In this document: positions 1 to 6,056 of the stretch, piece after piece
Numbering within the stretch: the stretch's first letter is position 1
Layout: each line of letters opens with the position of its first letter
Origin: Desulfuromonadales bacterium
GTDB taxonomy: Bacteria > Desulfobacterota > Desulfuromonadia > Desulfuromonadales > BM103
Direction: 5' to 3'
Assembly: GCA_030640215.1 (NCBI GenBank)
Contig: DAOWJU010000088.1
Location: forward strand, 1-6,741
Length of the DNA: 6,741 bases
Program-made: the position numbers and the translations under genes
The notes under the pieces: generated by a model
What the model was told of the DNA's origin: nothing
The model's database searches: none
Seen by the model: only the letters and a program-made list of their open reading frames with translations

Positions 1-2
1 AG

Positions 3-860
3 GTTATGCACTGGTCACAGCCTTCGTGGTGGCCCGCTGACGATGCGCCAGAAACTATCATCCATTGCGACGAACTGAACCGTGCCCAGCAGGAGGATAC
101 GCTGCAAGCGATCTTCCAGTTTGTTGAGCCTCCTCTTGAGGGACAACAGCGCTGCTTGCATACTCATAGTCTGCACTCAAAACATAAAGTGGTCGTCTCC
201 ATCAATCCCCAGGATGGCAGCTACCAGGTGGCAACTCTCGATCGGGCGCTGCTTGATCGTATGGTGATGATTTACGTGGAGACTGATTACAACTGCTGGG
301 CCCGTTATGCCAAAGAACAGGAGTTTGACGAGACGGTCCAACAATTTCTTTCTGCCTACCCGAACCTGCTGGCAAAGCCGGGAGCTCCTTTGGATATGCA
401 AATGGAGCCAACTGAGCGGGCCTGGGAGATGGTCAGCACGCTGCGTCGTTCCTGTCGTTTTCCTGTAGATCTGGAGATGGAGATTTATGCCGGGATTGTT
501 GGTCAAGAGGCTGCGGTCAGTTTCCTGCGCTGGTCGAGTGAGCAGAAAGAACGCCCCGTTACGGCTCGACAGGTCCTCGATGACTGGACGGAAGTGACCG
601 CTCGGGTGAATAATCAACGTGACGATCTGCAGGCGGTCACACTCAATGATATTGTGACTACTCTCGAGATTGATCCGCTCCTGACTTTAGCGCAAGAAGA
701 GAATCTGGTCGCTTATGTTGGTTCACTGCCGCGTGATTTGAGGTTCGGTCTGGTCAAGGCGCTGGTGAAGGTCCCTAAAGTTGCTGAGGCTCTTTGCAAG
801 GATGTTTACGACGAAGTCATTCTCGAAGCGATTGAGACGATCAGTCGAGAAGCCTCTTAG
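3..860 (+). CDS. MoxR-family AAA+ ATPase, 5'-truncated by window edge
   Basis: This is the C-terminal part of a MoxR-type AAA+ ATPase; these ATP-driven chaperones act in the cytoplasm, usually on a VWA-domain partner. The frame is open to the window edge, so the ATG at 6 is probably internal, and the Walker A motif must lie upstream. Counting from that ATG, Walker B is IIHCDE (Asp22, Glu23), followed by LNRA. A sensor-1 Asn lies in VVVSINP (Asn67), and the arginine-finger-type segment is LDRALLDRM (Arg80, Arg85). The remaining 190 or so residues form the helical lid and an alpha-helical tail unlike anything I can name. The gene ends at TAG 858-860, 90 bases before the VWA gene on the same strand, so the two are probably co-transcribed. 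The family assignment is firm; the substrate is unknown. Confidence 0.88.
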   Translation, partial: VMHWSQPSWWPADDAPETIIHCDELNRAQQEDTLQAIFQFVEPPLEGQQRCLHTHSLHSKHKVVVSINPQDGSYQVATLDRALLDRMVMIYVETDYNCWARYAKEQEFDETVQQFLSAYPNLLAKPGAPLDMQMEPTERAWEMVSTLRRSCRFPVDLEMEIYAGIVGQEAAVSFLRWSSEQKERPVTARQVLDDWTEVTARVNNQRDDLQAVTLNDIVTTLEIDPLLTLAQEENLVAYVGSLPRDLRFGLVKALVKVPKVAEALCKDVYDEVILEAIETISREAS

Positions 861-950
861 AAGACGGGACGAGGAACGCGGTACGTGGCCTTAGGGACAA
901 AGACTAATAATCACGATAGATTTGCTGCCTGCGTCTGCGGTGTATAGATT

Positions 951-2183
951 TTGAACGCTGAACTTCTCAAATTTCCGGAAAAAGAAAGATTGCCAGACGA
1001 TTCACTGCGAACTCTCGAAAATGCAGTGGTGCGGTTGTTGAAGAGCAAGCCTTTTTATGGACATCTGCTGCTCGGCTTTCGGCGTCGCGTCGCGGCGGGG
1101 CAGTATGCTGCTGGCGTTACAGTAGCCAATGGCACACCGATTCTCTCGATTGATCCTGACCGTCTCTCTGCATATCCTGCCGATGAGCAGCAGGCTTTGC
1201 TCGAACACGGTATCAAACACCTATTGCACTTACATCCGCTTCGTGGCCGTGGTGTCCATCGTCTGACCTGGGACGCAGCCACCGATCTGGCGATCAACCC
1301 TTGCATTGAAAATATGCCGATTGAGGCACCGCGCCCGGCAACGTTTCATTTAGAAGCCGGGTTAGCTGCCGAGGAATATGCGCGGCTACTTAAACCGTAC
1401 TTCGATACCGGCAATCTGGAGGGTGACGGGATCGGTAATGCCAGCCAGAATAGAGGCGGGCATGTTGGTGCCGGTGGCGAGGAAAACTCATCGCAGCAGG
1501 CTGCGGCATCAATCGATGACCACACGATCTGGAGTGAAGCCGACAGCACTCCTGAGTGTCTTGCCGAGCAAGCGGTTCGTGACCTGGTACGTGAAGCTCA
1601 CCGCAAGGCCCATGGCGAAGTGCCGGAGGATGTCAAAGAAGTAGTTCAGGGCTGGCTGACGCCGCCAACCATCCCCTGGCGGCAGGTGTTGCAACAGTTT
1701 ATTGGTACTGCCGGGCGTATTGGTCGACAAAGTACCTGGCAACGTCAGCACCGTCGTTTTCAGTACAACACACCAGGCACTCGCAAACGACGTCAGTTGA
1801 ATCTGCTGGTTGCGATCGACGTCAGTGAGTCAACGGATGAGAGTCCTTTACGCGAGACTTTCGCTCGTGAATTGCTACAGATTGCCCGTGGCCGCGACAG
1901 TCTGATTACGGTCATTTATGCTCATAGCAGGATACGACGAATCGATCAGTTCAGCAGTAGTCAGGCAGTGGTAGAAGTCTTTCATGGTGGCGGTTTCACA
2001 GACCTGCGGCCAGTCTTTGCATATGCCCATGAGATGCACCCTTTACCGGCGGCAATCATTTACCTGACTGATGGTTACGGACCTGCTCCAGAACAGATGG
2101 AATTTCCAACGCTCTGGGTGTTGACGCCGGATGGGCAGAAGCCGGTGGAGTGGGGTGTTGAGCTAAGACTCGGTGATACATGA
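951..2183 (+). CDS. DUF2201-type protein: metallopeptidase-like domain plus VWA domain
   Basis: The protein has about 410 residues and is a likely partner of the upstream MoxR ATPase. The N-terminal part (about 20-150) resembles the putative metallopeptidase domain of DUF2201 proteins. Its helix with the expected metal site reads EHGIKHLLHLH (residues 85-95), so both His of HExxH are present (86, 90) but the catalytic Glu is Gly87. A polar, Gly/Ser-rich linker (about 155-190) follows. The C-terminal VWA domain (about 282-405) has a complete MIDAS: DVSES (Asp290, Ser292, Ser294), Thr350 in GGGFTD, and Asp374 in LTDG. The domain should therefore bind a divalent metal and a protein ligand. The start is uncertain. 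An in-frame TAG at 945 limits the frame, TTG 951 has no visible Shine-Dalgarno, and TTG 990 follows an A/G-rich stretch. Enzyme activity is doubtful because of Gly87. Confidence 0.85.
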   Translation: MNAELLKFPEKERLPDDSLRTLENAVVRLLKSKPFYGHLLLGFRRRVAAGQYAAGVTVANGTPILSIDPDRLSAYPADEQQALLEHGIKHLLHLHPLRGRGVHRLTWDAATDLAINPCIENMPIEAPRPATFHLEAGLAAEEYARLLKPYFDTGNLEGDGIGNASQNRGGHVGAGGEENSSQQAAASIDDHTIWSEADSTPECLAEQAVRDLVREAHRKAHGEVPEDVKEVVQGWLTPPTIPWRQVLQQFIGTAGRIGRQSTWQRQHRRFQYNTPGTRKRRQLNLLVAIDVSESTDESPLRETFARELLQIARGRDSLITVIYAHSRIRRIDQFSSSQAVVEVFHGGGFTDLRPVFAYAHEMHPLPAAIIYLTDGYGPAPEQMEFPTLWVLTPDGQKPVEWGVELRLGDT

Positions 2184-2262
2184 AAACTGGTACGAGACGC
2201 GGAAAACCTCAGAGGATGTCCTCGCATGGGGCATGTCCCTCTTACTGTGAATTGAGGAAGAG

Positions 2263-2670
2263 ATGACGGATCAATCGAAGCCGATGACCGAAGAGTCGGT
2301 CAAAGAGATATTGGAAACAGCCGGAGCGCGGGTGATGTCGCGTGGCGGCCGTACGGATAATTACAGCGCCCCTCGGGAGTTTTCTTTTGAGGTCAAGGGA
2401 GCGTTCCCCAATGGTTTGATGCTGCATATCGTCGCCAGACAGTATGATTACCGGGATCCCTGGGAAACAACCGGCAGGGTCAACGAAGTGGTCGATGTCG
2501 CTCTGTTACGCGACAGGACTTACTCGGAATTGCCGAAGGGGTATGACTGGTTCCAGGGCAAGGATGAGGAGACCGGTGTCAACGAAGAGGGACTGAAAGA
2601 GATTGTTGCTTCTGTCAAGGATCTCAATCCCAAGCTTTTCAAACTGCAGGAGCTGACAGGAGATCTCTGA
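2263..2670 (+). CDS. Hypothetical protein, 135 residues, downstream of MoxR-VWA pair
   Basis: I do not recognise this protein. It starts at ATG 2263 behind a good ribosome binding site (GAGG at 2254-2257, five bases from the ATG); a second Met at residue 8 is a less likely start. It has no signal peptide, membrane segment or cysteine, so it is probably a small soluble cytoplasmic protein. The N-terminal 20 residues look helical (TEESVKEILETAG). The centre is rich in aromatic and charged residues and looks like beta strands (around residues 36-62). The C-terminal third is again helical and acidic-basic mixed (EEGLKEIVASVKDL). It lies 79 bases after the VWA gene on the same strand, so it may belong to the same transcript. 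No function can be assigned from the sequence. Confidence 0.8.
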   Translation: MTDQSKPMTEESVKEILETAGARVMSRGGRTDNYSAPREFSFEVKGAFPNGLMLHIVARQYDYRDPWETTGRVNEVVDVALLRDRTYSELPKGYDWFQGKDEETGVNEEGLKEIVASVKDLNPKLFKLQELTGDL

Positions 2671-2800
2671 ACAGCGCTTTGCCCCGGGGAGAGATAGGTC
2701 CGTCAGCAAAATCTGACCTCTCCTGAGTCCTGCTGGCCCTCGTGAATCTACTTCAACAAAGCCGCACAAACGAGTACTGGTGCACTCCGCACTATTCCTT

Positions 2801-2806
2801 TATAAT
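2801..2806 (+). promoter_or_regulatory. Candidate -10 element upstream of exeA
   Basis: A perfect TATAAT lies in the 193-base gap between the unknown gene and exeA. It would start transcription near 2813 and leave a leader of about 50 bases. The -35 position at 17-base spacing reads TGGTGC, a poor match to TTGACA, so the promoter may be weak or need an activator. The rest of the gap (2671-2863) holds only imperfect inverted repeats, such as AGGTC 2696-2700 with GACCT 2715-2719, and no T-run that would make a convincing terminator. Confidence 0.45.
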
Positions 2807-2863
2807 GCCAGACCATCGAATAACGCTTGAATCTATGTAACACCCAAACTCGCATGGACCCGT

Positions 2864-3733
2864 ATGTACTCTTCATATTTTGGGCTCAATGAGAACCCCT
2901 TCTCGATCGCGCCGGACCCACTCTATCTTTACATGAGTGAACACCACCGTGAGGCTTTGGCGCACCTGCAATACGGAATCAATGTTGCCGGTGGTTTTGT
3001 CCTGCTGACTGGTGAGGTCGGGGCTGGCAAGACAACTCTCTGTCGCAGTCTCCTCGAAAAGCTGCCCGAAGGTGTGGATATTGCTTTCGTTCTCAACCCC
3101 AAAGTCAGCGCCATCGAACTGCTTGAAACCATCTGTGACGAACTCCATATTGAGCATCCGGAAGAGTGCAGCATCAAAGTATTGATTGATCGGCTCACCG
3201 CCTATCTGCTCGAAGCTAATGCCCGTGGATGTAAAACTGTACTGATTATCGATGAGGCCCAGAACCTCTCCATTGATGTCCTCGAACAGTTGCGATTGCT
3301 GACCAACCTTGAGACAAACCGTTACAAGCTGCTGCAAATTGTGCTGCTTGGTCAACCGGAGCTGTTGCATATTCTGAACCGGCAGGAGATGCGCCAGCTC
3401 TCGCAGCGGATTACCGCCCGCTGTCATCTGGGGCCACTCGTCGCAGGAGAGATAATCCCCTATGTGCAGCATCGTCTGCAGGTTGCCGGGTGTAGTCGCC
3501 AGCTTTTCCCCGAAACTCTCAGTAAGACCCTGTGGCAGTTGACCGGCGGCATTCCACGCCTGATCAACCTGGTTTGTGACCGCGCCCTGCTCGGTGCTTA
3601 CGCATTGGAACGTACACAAGTTGATAACCAGATCCTCTGTCAGGCTGCCCATGAAGTGCTCGGCAGCCAGCAGATACAGAAGGAGGGGGGCAGGGCCACG
3701 CTGGCTGCTGGCTTGGTTTGCGTCGTCTTGTAA
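2864..3733 (+). CDS. exeA: ExeA/GspA-family secretion ATPase, probably cut short by a nonsense codon
   Basis: This AAA+ ATPase belongs to the ExeA/GspA/MshM family, which works with GspB/ExeB at the inner membrane in placing the secretin of type II secretion or MSHA-like pilus systems. The family start MYSSYFGLNENPFSIAPDP is clear, but the ATG at 2864 has only a weak GGA (2856-2858) before it. Walker A is GEVGAGKTT (Gly50-Thr58, Lys56), Walker B is LIIDE (127-131) followed by AQNL, sensor 1 lies in LLGQPEL (161-167), and the sensor-2 type GGIPRLIN is at 228-235. After the ATPase core the protein turns hydrophobic (LAAGLVCVVL, 280-289) and stops at TAA 3731-3733, within an apparent membrane helix. 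There is no C-terminal peptidoglycan-binding domain like that of Aeromonas ExeA. The family is certain; whether the shortened form works is not. Confidence 0.92.
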   Translation: MYSSYFGLNENPFSIAPDPLYLYMSEHHREALAHLQYGINVAGGFVLLTGEVGAGKTTLCRSLLEKLPEGVDIAFVLNPKVSAIELLETICDELHIEHPEECSIKVLIDRLTAYLLEANARGCKTVLIIDEAQNLSIDVLEQLRLLTNLETNRYKLLQIVLLGQPELLHILNRQEMRQLSQRITARCHLGPLVAGEIIPYVQHRLQVAGCSRQLFPETLSKTLWQLTGGIPRLINLVCDRALLGAYALERTQVDNQILCQAAHEVLGSQQIQKEGGRATLAAGLVCVVL

Positions 3734-3772
3734 CTATTTATCGTCGGCTTCTGGTTCTGGAGGTCCAGCTGA
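3734..3772 (+). other. Detached C-terminal tail of exeA beyond the TAA
   Basis: The exeA frame, read through TAA 3731-3733, gives LFIVGFWFWRSS and then TGA at 3770-3772. Joined to the preceding LAAGLVCVVL this makes a hydrophobic run of about 20 residues, long enough to cross a membrane. It is flanked by basic residues before (KEGGR) and by RSS after. The terminal TGA overlaps the gspB ATG as TGATG, the usual layout of translationally coupled genes. Both facts indicate that the original exeA ended at 3772, with 302 codons before the stop. The ribosome binding site of gspB lies inside this tail. Confidence 0.75.
3759..3763 (+). promoter_or_regulatory. Ribosome binding site of gspB
   Basis: GGAGG lies eight bases before the ATG at 3772. 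It decides the gspB start in favour of MSFILEALKKSE, the usual family N-terminus, over the longer in-frame TTG start at 3718. Confidence 0.85.
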
Positions 3773-4548
3773 TGTCTTTTATCCTTGAAGCACTGAAGAA
3801 ATCGGAGCAGCAGCGACAGCAGAAGAATACATCGCCGCCCAAGGTACGTAAGCGGACCCTGGCTGCTCCACCTCTAAGGCAAGGCCGAAGTCCTTACTGG
3901 TTCGTGGCGATTGCTCTCTCTCTGGTGCTGCTCTGTAGCTGGTGGTTTTTCGACAAGCCGGAGCCGGTTCTGGAGCAGAGCCATGCTGTGAGTCAGTCGG
4001 AGGAATCCTCTGCCTCACGCAGCCAAGCTGCGGCAGTCGAGCCGGTCGTGATGCCAACTCCTGTGGTAAGCGTGCCGCAATCATCAGTTGCGGTTGTCAA
4101 ACCGGTGCCTGTGTCGCGTGATGTTGTGTCGACGCCACCTGTACCTGTCAACACAACAATGAAGAATAATACGCCTGTAGCGCAATCCAAAAGGACCGAA
4201 GTCTCTACTGCGGAAGGAGTACCGACAAGTGACGAGCGTATTGCGACTGTTATTGTCAAGCAACCGAAACCACGAGCCATCGGCCAGCCTTCTCTCAAGT
4301 CGACCCCTGTAAAGCTGCCGCTCTATCTTGACTTGTCCAGGTCATTGCGTGAGCAAATGCCCCGACTGGCTATGAGCATGCATTACTACATTACCGATCC
4401 GGCTCGCCGGATGGTGCGGATTAACAACCTCCTGTTGCATGAGGGCGATTGGGTGAGCGATGACCTGCAGGTCGTCGCAATTAGCCGGACCGGGGTGACG
4501 CTGGATTTCTTGGGGAAACTTTTTGAAATGCGCAGTGCCAGCAGGTAG
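3772..4548 (+). CDS. gspB: GspB/ExeB-family general secretion pathway protein B
   Basis: The protein has 258 residues and is the inner-membrane partner of ExeA; in Aeromonas the ExeAB complex helps insert the secretin through the peptidoglycan. The N-terminus MSFILEALKKSEQQRQQ is the conserved cytoplasmic signature of the family. One membrane segment follows (about 42-60, YWFVAIALSLVLLCSWWFF) with basic residues before it, so the rest faces the periplasm. Residues 62-180 form a Pro/Val/Ser/Thr-rich linker of low complexity. The C-terminal GspB domain (about 182-254) contains HYYITDPARRMVRIN, LLHEGDWV and GVTLDFLGKLFEM in the expected order. The gene follows exeA with an overlapping stop and start if the original exeA end is accepted. 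No other type II secretion genes appear in the window, and a terminator follows 31 bases after the stop. Confidence 0.93.
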   Translation: MSFILEALKKSEQQRQQKNTSPPKVRKRTLAAPPLRQGRSPYWFVAIALSLVLLCSWWFFDKPEPVLEQSHAVSQSEESSASRSQAAAVEPVVMPTPVVSVPQSSVAVVKPVPVSRDVVSTPPVPVNTTMKNNTPVAQSKRTEVSTAEGVPTSDERIATVIVKQPKPRAIGQPSLKSTPVKLPLYLDLSRSLREQMPRLAMSMHYYITDPARRMVRINNLLLHEGDWVSDDLQVVAISRTGVTLDFLGKLFEMRSASR

Positions 4549-4579
4549 GATCGACAACGAAAATAATTGCCCCGAGATC

Positions 4580-4623
4580 ACAAAAGCCAACCCCGCTCTT
4601 TTTCAGAGGAGGTTGGCTTTTGT
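4580..4623. terminator. Bidirectional intrinsic terminator between gspB and lipoprotein gene
   Basis: The arms 4580-4592 (ACAAAAGCCAACC) and 4611-4623 (GGTTGGCTTTTGT) are perfectly complementary over 13 bases with an 18-base loop. The A/T-rich ends (AAAA on the left, TTTT with a T-rich tail to 4629 on the right) allow function on both strands. It ends the exeA-gspB transcript and the converging lipoprotein transcript, whose stop codon is at 4644-4646. Confidence 0.9.
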
Positions 4624-4643
4624 CTTTTCTAAACAATCGATGA

Positions 4644-5723
4644 CTACTCTTCGACTAATTCAAACAATACGGTGGAATTGTATTCCACTTCCAACACCTC
4701 GTCACTGAACCCCTGCCAAGTGGCAGCCAGGTCATAAGTGTCTTTTTCCGGAAGCAGTAGTTTAAACTTGCCGCTGTAGTAGCATTCCGACAGCAAACCC
4801 TCTTCGCAACTCTGCACGCAGGTATCAAAGTTAGCATCTTCACTGCACCACTCTGTACAGATATCAGCGGCGAAAACAGGAGGGGCATCGGTCAGAGCCA
4901 CCGTCTGCACTACGGGCGGGTCGGTCATGGTCGCCGAGTTATAATACGCCGCAATTGTAACCATGGGCCTCGTCGCTAACTCTTCGCAACCGGTCGCCGA
5001 GTTATAGGTTGGTACAGCAACCACTCCGTCAATAAAGCTGTCCGGGGCAGTGAACCACTCACCCTCGATAATCCGGATGCCGGTAGGTTTCAGAATGTAT
5101 TTGTCCTTGCTGTTGCCACTGTTCTCATTGTGGACAATGGCCGTAGCCGGGTCAAAATCGATCGAGACTTGAACAGCATCATTGTTTGCGTCTATGCAAA
5201 AGTCATTGGGGGTCAGAATCTTGACTCCTGATTGTTGTCCGCTTGGAGTCTTCAATTCATATTCGGTGGGGTCACCTGTATCAACGACATAGTTGCAAAT
5301 CGATCCCGGACAATCTGGATCACCTTCTGCTGCCAGCACCAGGCGGATCTGGTTGAAACAGACCGGGTCGCCGTTCTCCGGTAGCTCAACTTCGATGTCT
5401 GTGAGATGTAGCGTTGCCTCGCCTGGGAAATCCAGGACATTGACTGTTACAGGCAGGTTGCCAAGATCTGTTGAATTGTAATAGGTCGTCGCGGTGTTGC
5501 TGGCAACGATGCCGACTTCCTTAATCGTCAGGACAACCGCGTCGTAGCCGTTTGCATTGTCAGTGAGCGAGACACTGACTGTTCCGGTATCTGTCCCTGT
5601 CGTTGTTCCAGATGCTGTAGACGATCCGCCCCCGCCGCCACTGTCGCCACATGCTGTCAGCAACAGCAAGGGGATCCCAATAATCAGCAACCCGCACAAC
5701 ACTCTGACTTGAATGGTCTTCAT
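4644..5723 (-). CDS. DUF4382-type lipoprotein with Cys-rich C-terminal segment
   Basis: The protein has 359 residues and a lipoprotein signal peptide: basic start, hydrophobic core, and lipobox LTAC with Cys25 as the lipidated residue. A Gly/Ser/Thr-rich linker (26-48) follows. Residues about 48-220 match the DUF4382 pattern: GTVSVSLTDNANGYDAVVLTI, PVTVNVLDF, IRLVLA, TPSGQQSGVKI and KYILKPTGIRIIEG. A second part (about 225-359) has clustered cysteines, CTEWC (289-293) and CVQSC (302-306) plus Cys314. It ends in a carboxypeptidase-regulatory-like strand region (GKFKLLLPEKDTYDLAATWQGF). It should sit in the outer or inner membrane facing the periplasm or the outside; its function is unknown. 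The start ATG (5721-5723) has a very strong ribosome binding site, GGGAGGT at 5727-5733. It converges on gspB. Confidence 0.88.
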   Translation of the reverse strand: MKTIQVRVLCGLLIIGIPLLLLTACGDSGGGGGSSTASGTTTGTDTGTVSVSLTDNANGYDAVVLTIKEVGIVASNTATTYYNSTDLGNLPVTVNVLDFPGEATLHLTDIEVELPENGDPVCFNQIRLVLAAEGDPDCPGSICNYVVDTGDPTEYELKTPSGQQSGVKILTPNDFCIDANNDAVQVSIDFDPATAIVHNENSGNSKDKYILKPTGIRIIEGEWFTAPDSFIDGVVAVPTYNSATGCEELATRPMVTIAAYYNSATMTDPPVVQTVALTDAPPVFAADICTEWCSEDANFDTCVQSCEEGLLSECYYSGKFKLLLPEKDTYDLAATWQGFSDEVLEVEYNSTVLFELVEE

Positions 5724-5745
5724 GTCACCTCCCTGTGAGCCAGTT

Positions 5746-5783
5746 CTAGCAGCCTGTTTGTTGATAGTTCAACAGGTTGCTAG
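5746..5783. repeat. Inverted repeat in leader of lipoprotein gene
   Basis: CTAGCAGCCTGTT (5746-5758) and AACAGGTTGCTAG (5771-5783) pair at 12 of 13 positions, with a 12-base loop. A second fold is possible: TGTTGA (5759-5764) pairs with TCAACA (5769-5774) around a TAGT loop, and keeps the outer nine-position stem with a TGTT bulge. The element lies 23 bases upstream of the start codon, just before the ribosome binding site and inside the predicted 135-base leader. It has no T-run on either side, so it is not an ordinary terminator. It could be an mRNA-stabilising or regulatory hairpin, or an operator. Confidence 0.6.
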
Positions 5784-5864
5784 CGTCTCAGAATTTATGA
5801 GCCTGCCACAGTGTAGGAGGATCGCCTGGGCCCATGGTTCCTTGTCTTGTTACAAAGTATTGCA

Positions 5865-5892
5865 ATTGTACCACTCAAAACCTTAGTGGCAA
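5865..5892 (-). promoter_or_regulatory. Sigma-70-type promoter for the lipoprotein gene
   Basis: Read on the minus strand, TTGCCA (5887-5892) is separated by 16 bases from TACAAT (5865-5870), each matching the consensus at five of six positions. Transcription would start near 5858 and give a leader of about 135 bases. The spacer holds an inverted repeat, CCACT (5871-5875) with AGTGG (5885-5889), that overlaps the -35 element and could be a repressor site. No direct evidence of use is available. Confidence 0.6.
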
Positions 5893-5994
5893 GCTAACCA
5901 GGTAAATTGTAACGCTTTTTGATTAAAACTGCCGTTATTCGTCACCTCCTGAGTGGTCGATGTGCGATCGAGTCGTGAGGTGATGAGGAGGACT

Positions 5995-6026
5995 AAAAAA
6001 GGGCACTTCCCGGTCGGGAAGTGCCC
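5995..6026 (-). terminator. Intrinsic terminator of the cytochrome gene
   Basis: The arms GGGCACTTCCC (6001-6011) and GGGAAGTGCCC (6016-6026) form a perfect 11-bp GC-rich stem with a four-base loop. On the minus strand the stem is followed by six T (complement of 5995-6000). It lies 30 bases past the cytochrome stop codon and separates that gene from the lipoprotein gene. Confidence 0.93.
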
Positions 6027-6056
6027 CATAATATGTAGATTGCTACTAGAAACAGG

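Larger units (their letters stand above)
5724..6056. other. Intergenic region between lipoprotein and cytochrome genes
   Basis: This 333-base stretch holds no gene I can support. From left to right it contains the lipoprotein ribosome binding site, the leader hairpin, the promoter, a nested inverted repeat (TCACCTC 5942-5948 with GAGGTGA 5977-5983, enclosing TCGAT and ATCGA), and the cytochrome terminator. The bases GTCACCTCC occur twice, at 5724-5732 over the real ribosome binding site and at 5941-5949 without a start codon after it. Confidence 0.7.

Noticed and set aside
2688..2723. Imperfect inverted repeat after the 135-residue gene as a terminator
   Set aside because: The stem needs a four-base bulge, has a 14-base loop and is not followed by a T-run.
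2778..2790. Possible sigma-54 promoter (GG at 2779-2780, GC at 2789-2790) before exeA
   Set aside because: The GG and GC pairs are eight bases apart, whereas sigma-54 promoters need ten between them.
2854..2892. Short open frame MDPYVLFIFWAQ overlapping the exeA start
   Set aside because: It has no ribosome binding site and overlaps the clear family N-terminus of exeA in another frame; 12 codons can occur by chance.
2873..3652. Long open frame of 259 codons on the minus strand inside exeA
   Set aside because: It lies opposite a clear ATPase gene, shows no recognisable domain, and is the expected shadow of the coding strand.
3685..3690. Run of six G near the end of exeA as a possible frameshift or slippage site
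   Set aside because: The exeA frame is convincing before the run, and after it the same frame gives the membrane helix and the TGATG overlap. The other two frames give no family-like sequence.
5834..5905. Small plus-strand frame of 23 codons (MVPCLVTKYCNC...) after AGGAGG at 5815-5820
   Set aside because: The spacer of 13 bases is too long for that ribosome binding site, and the frame runs against the predicted lipoprotein promoter with no promoter of its own.
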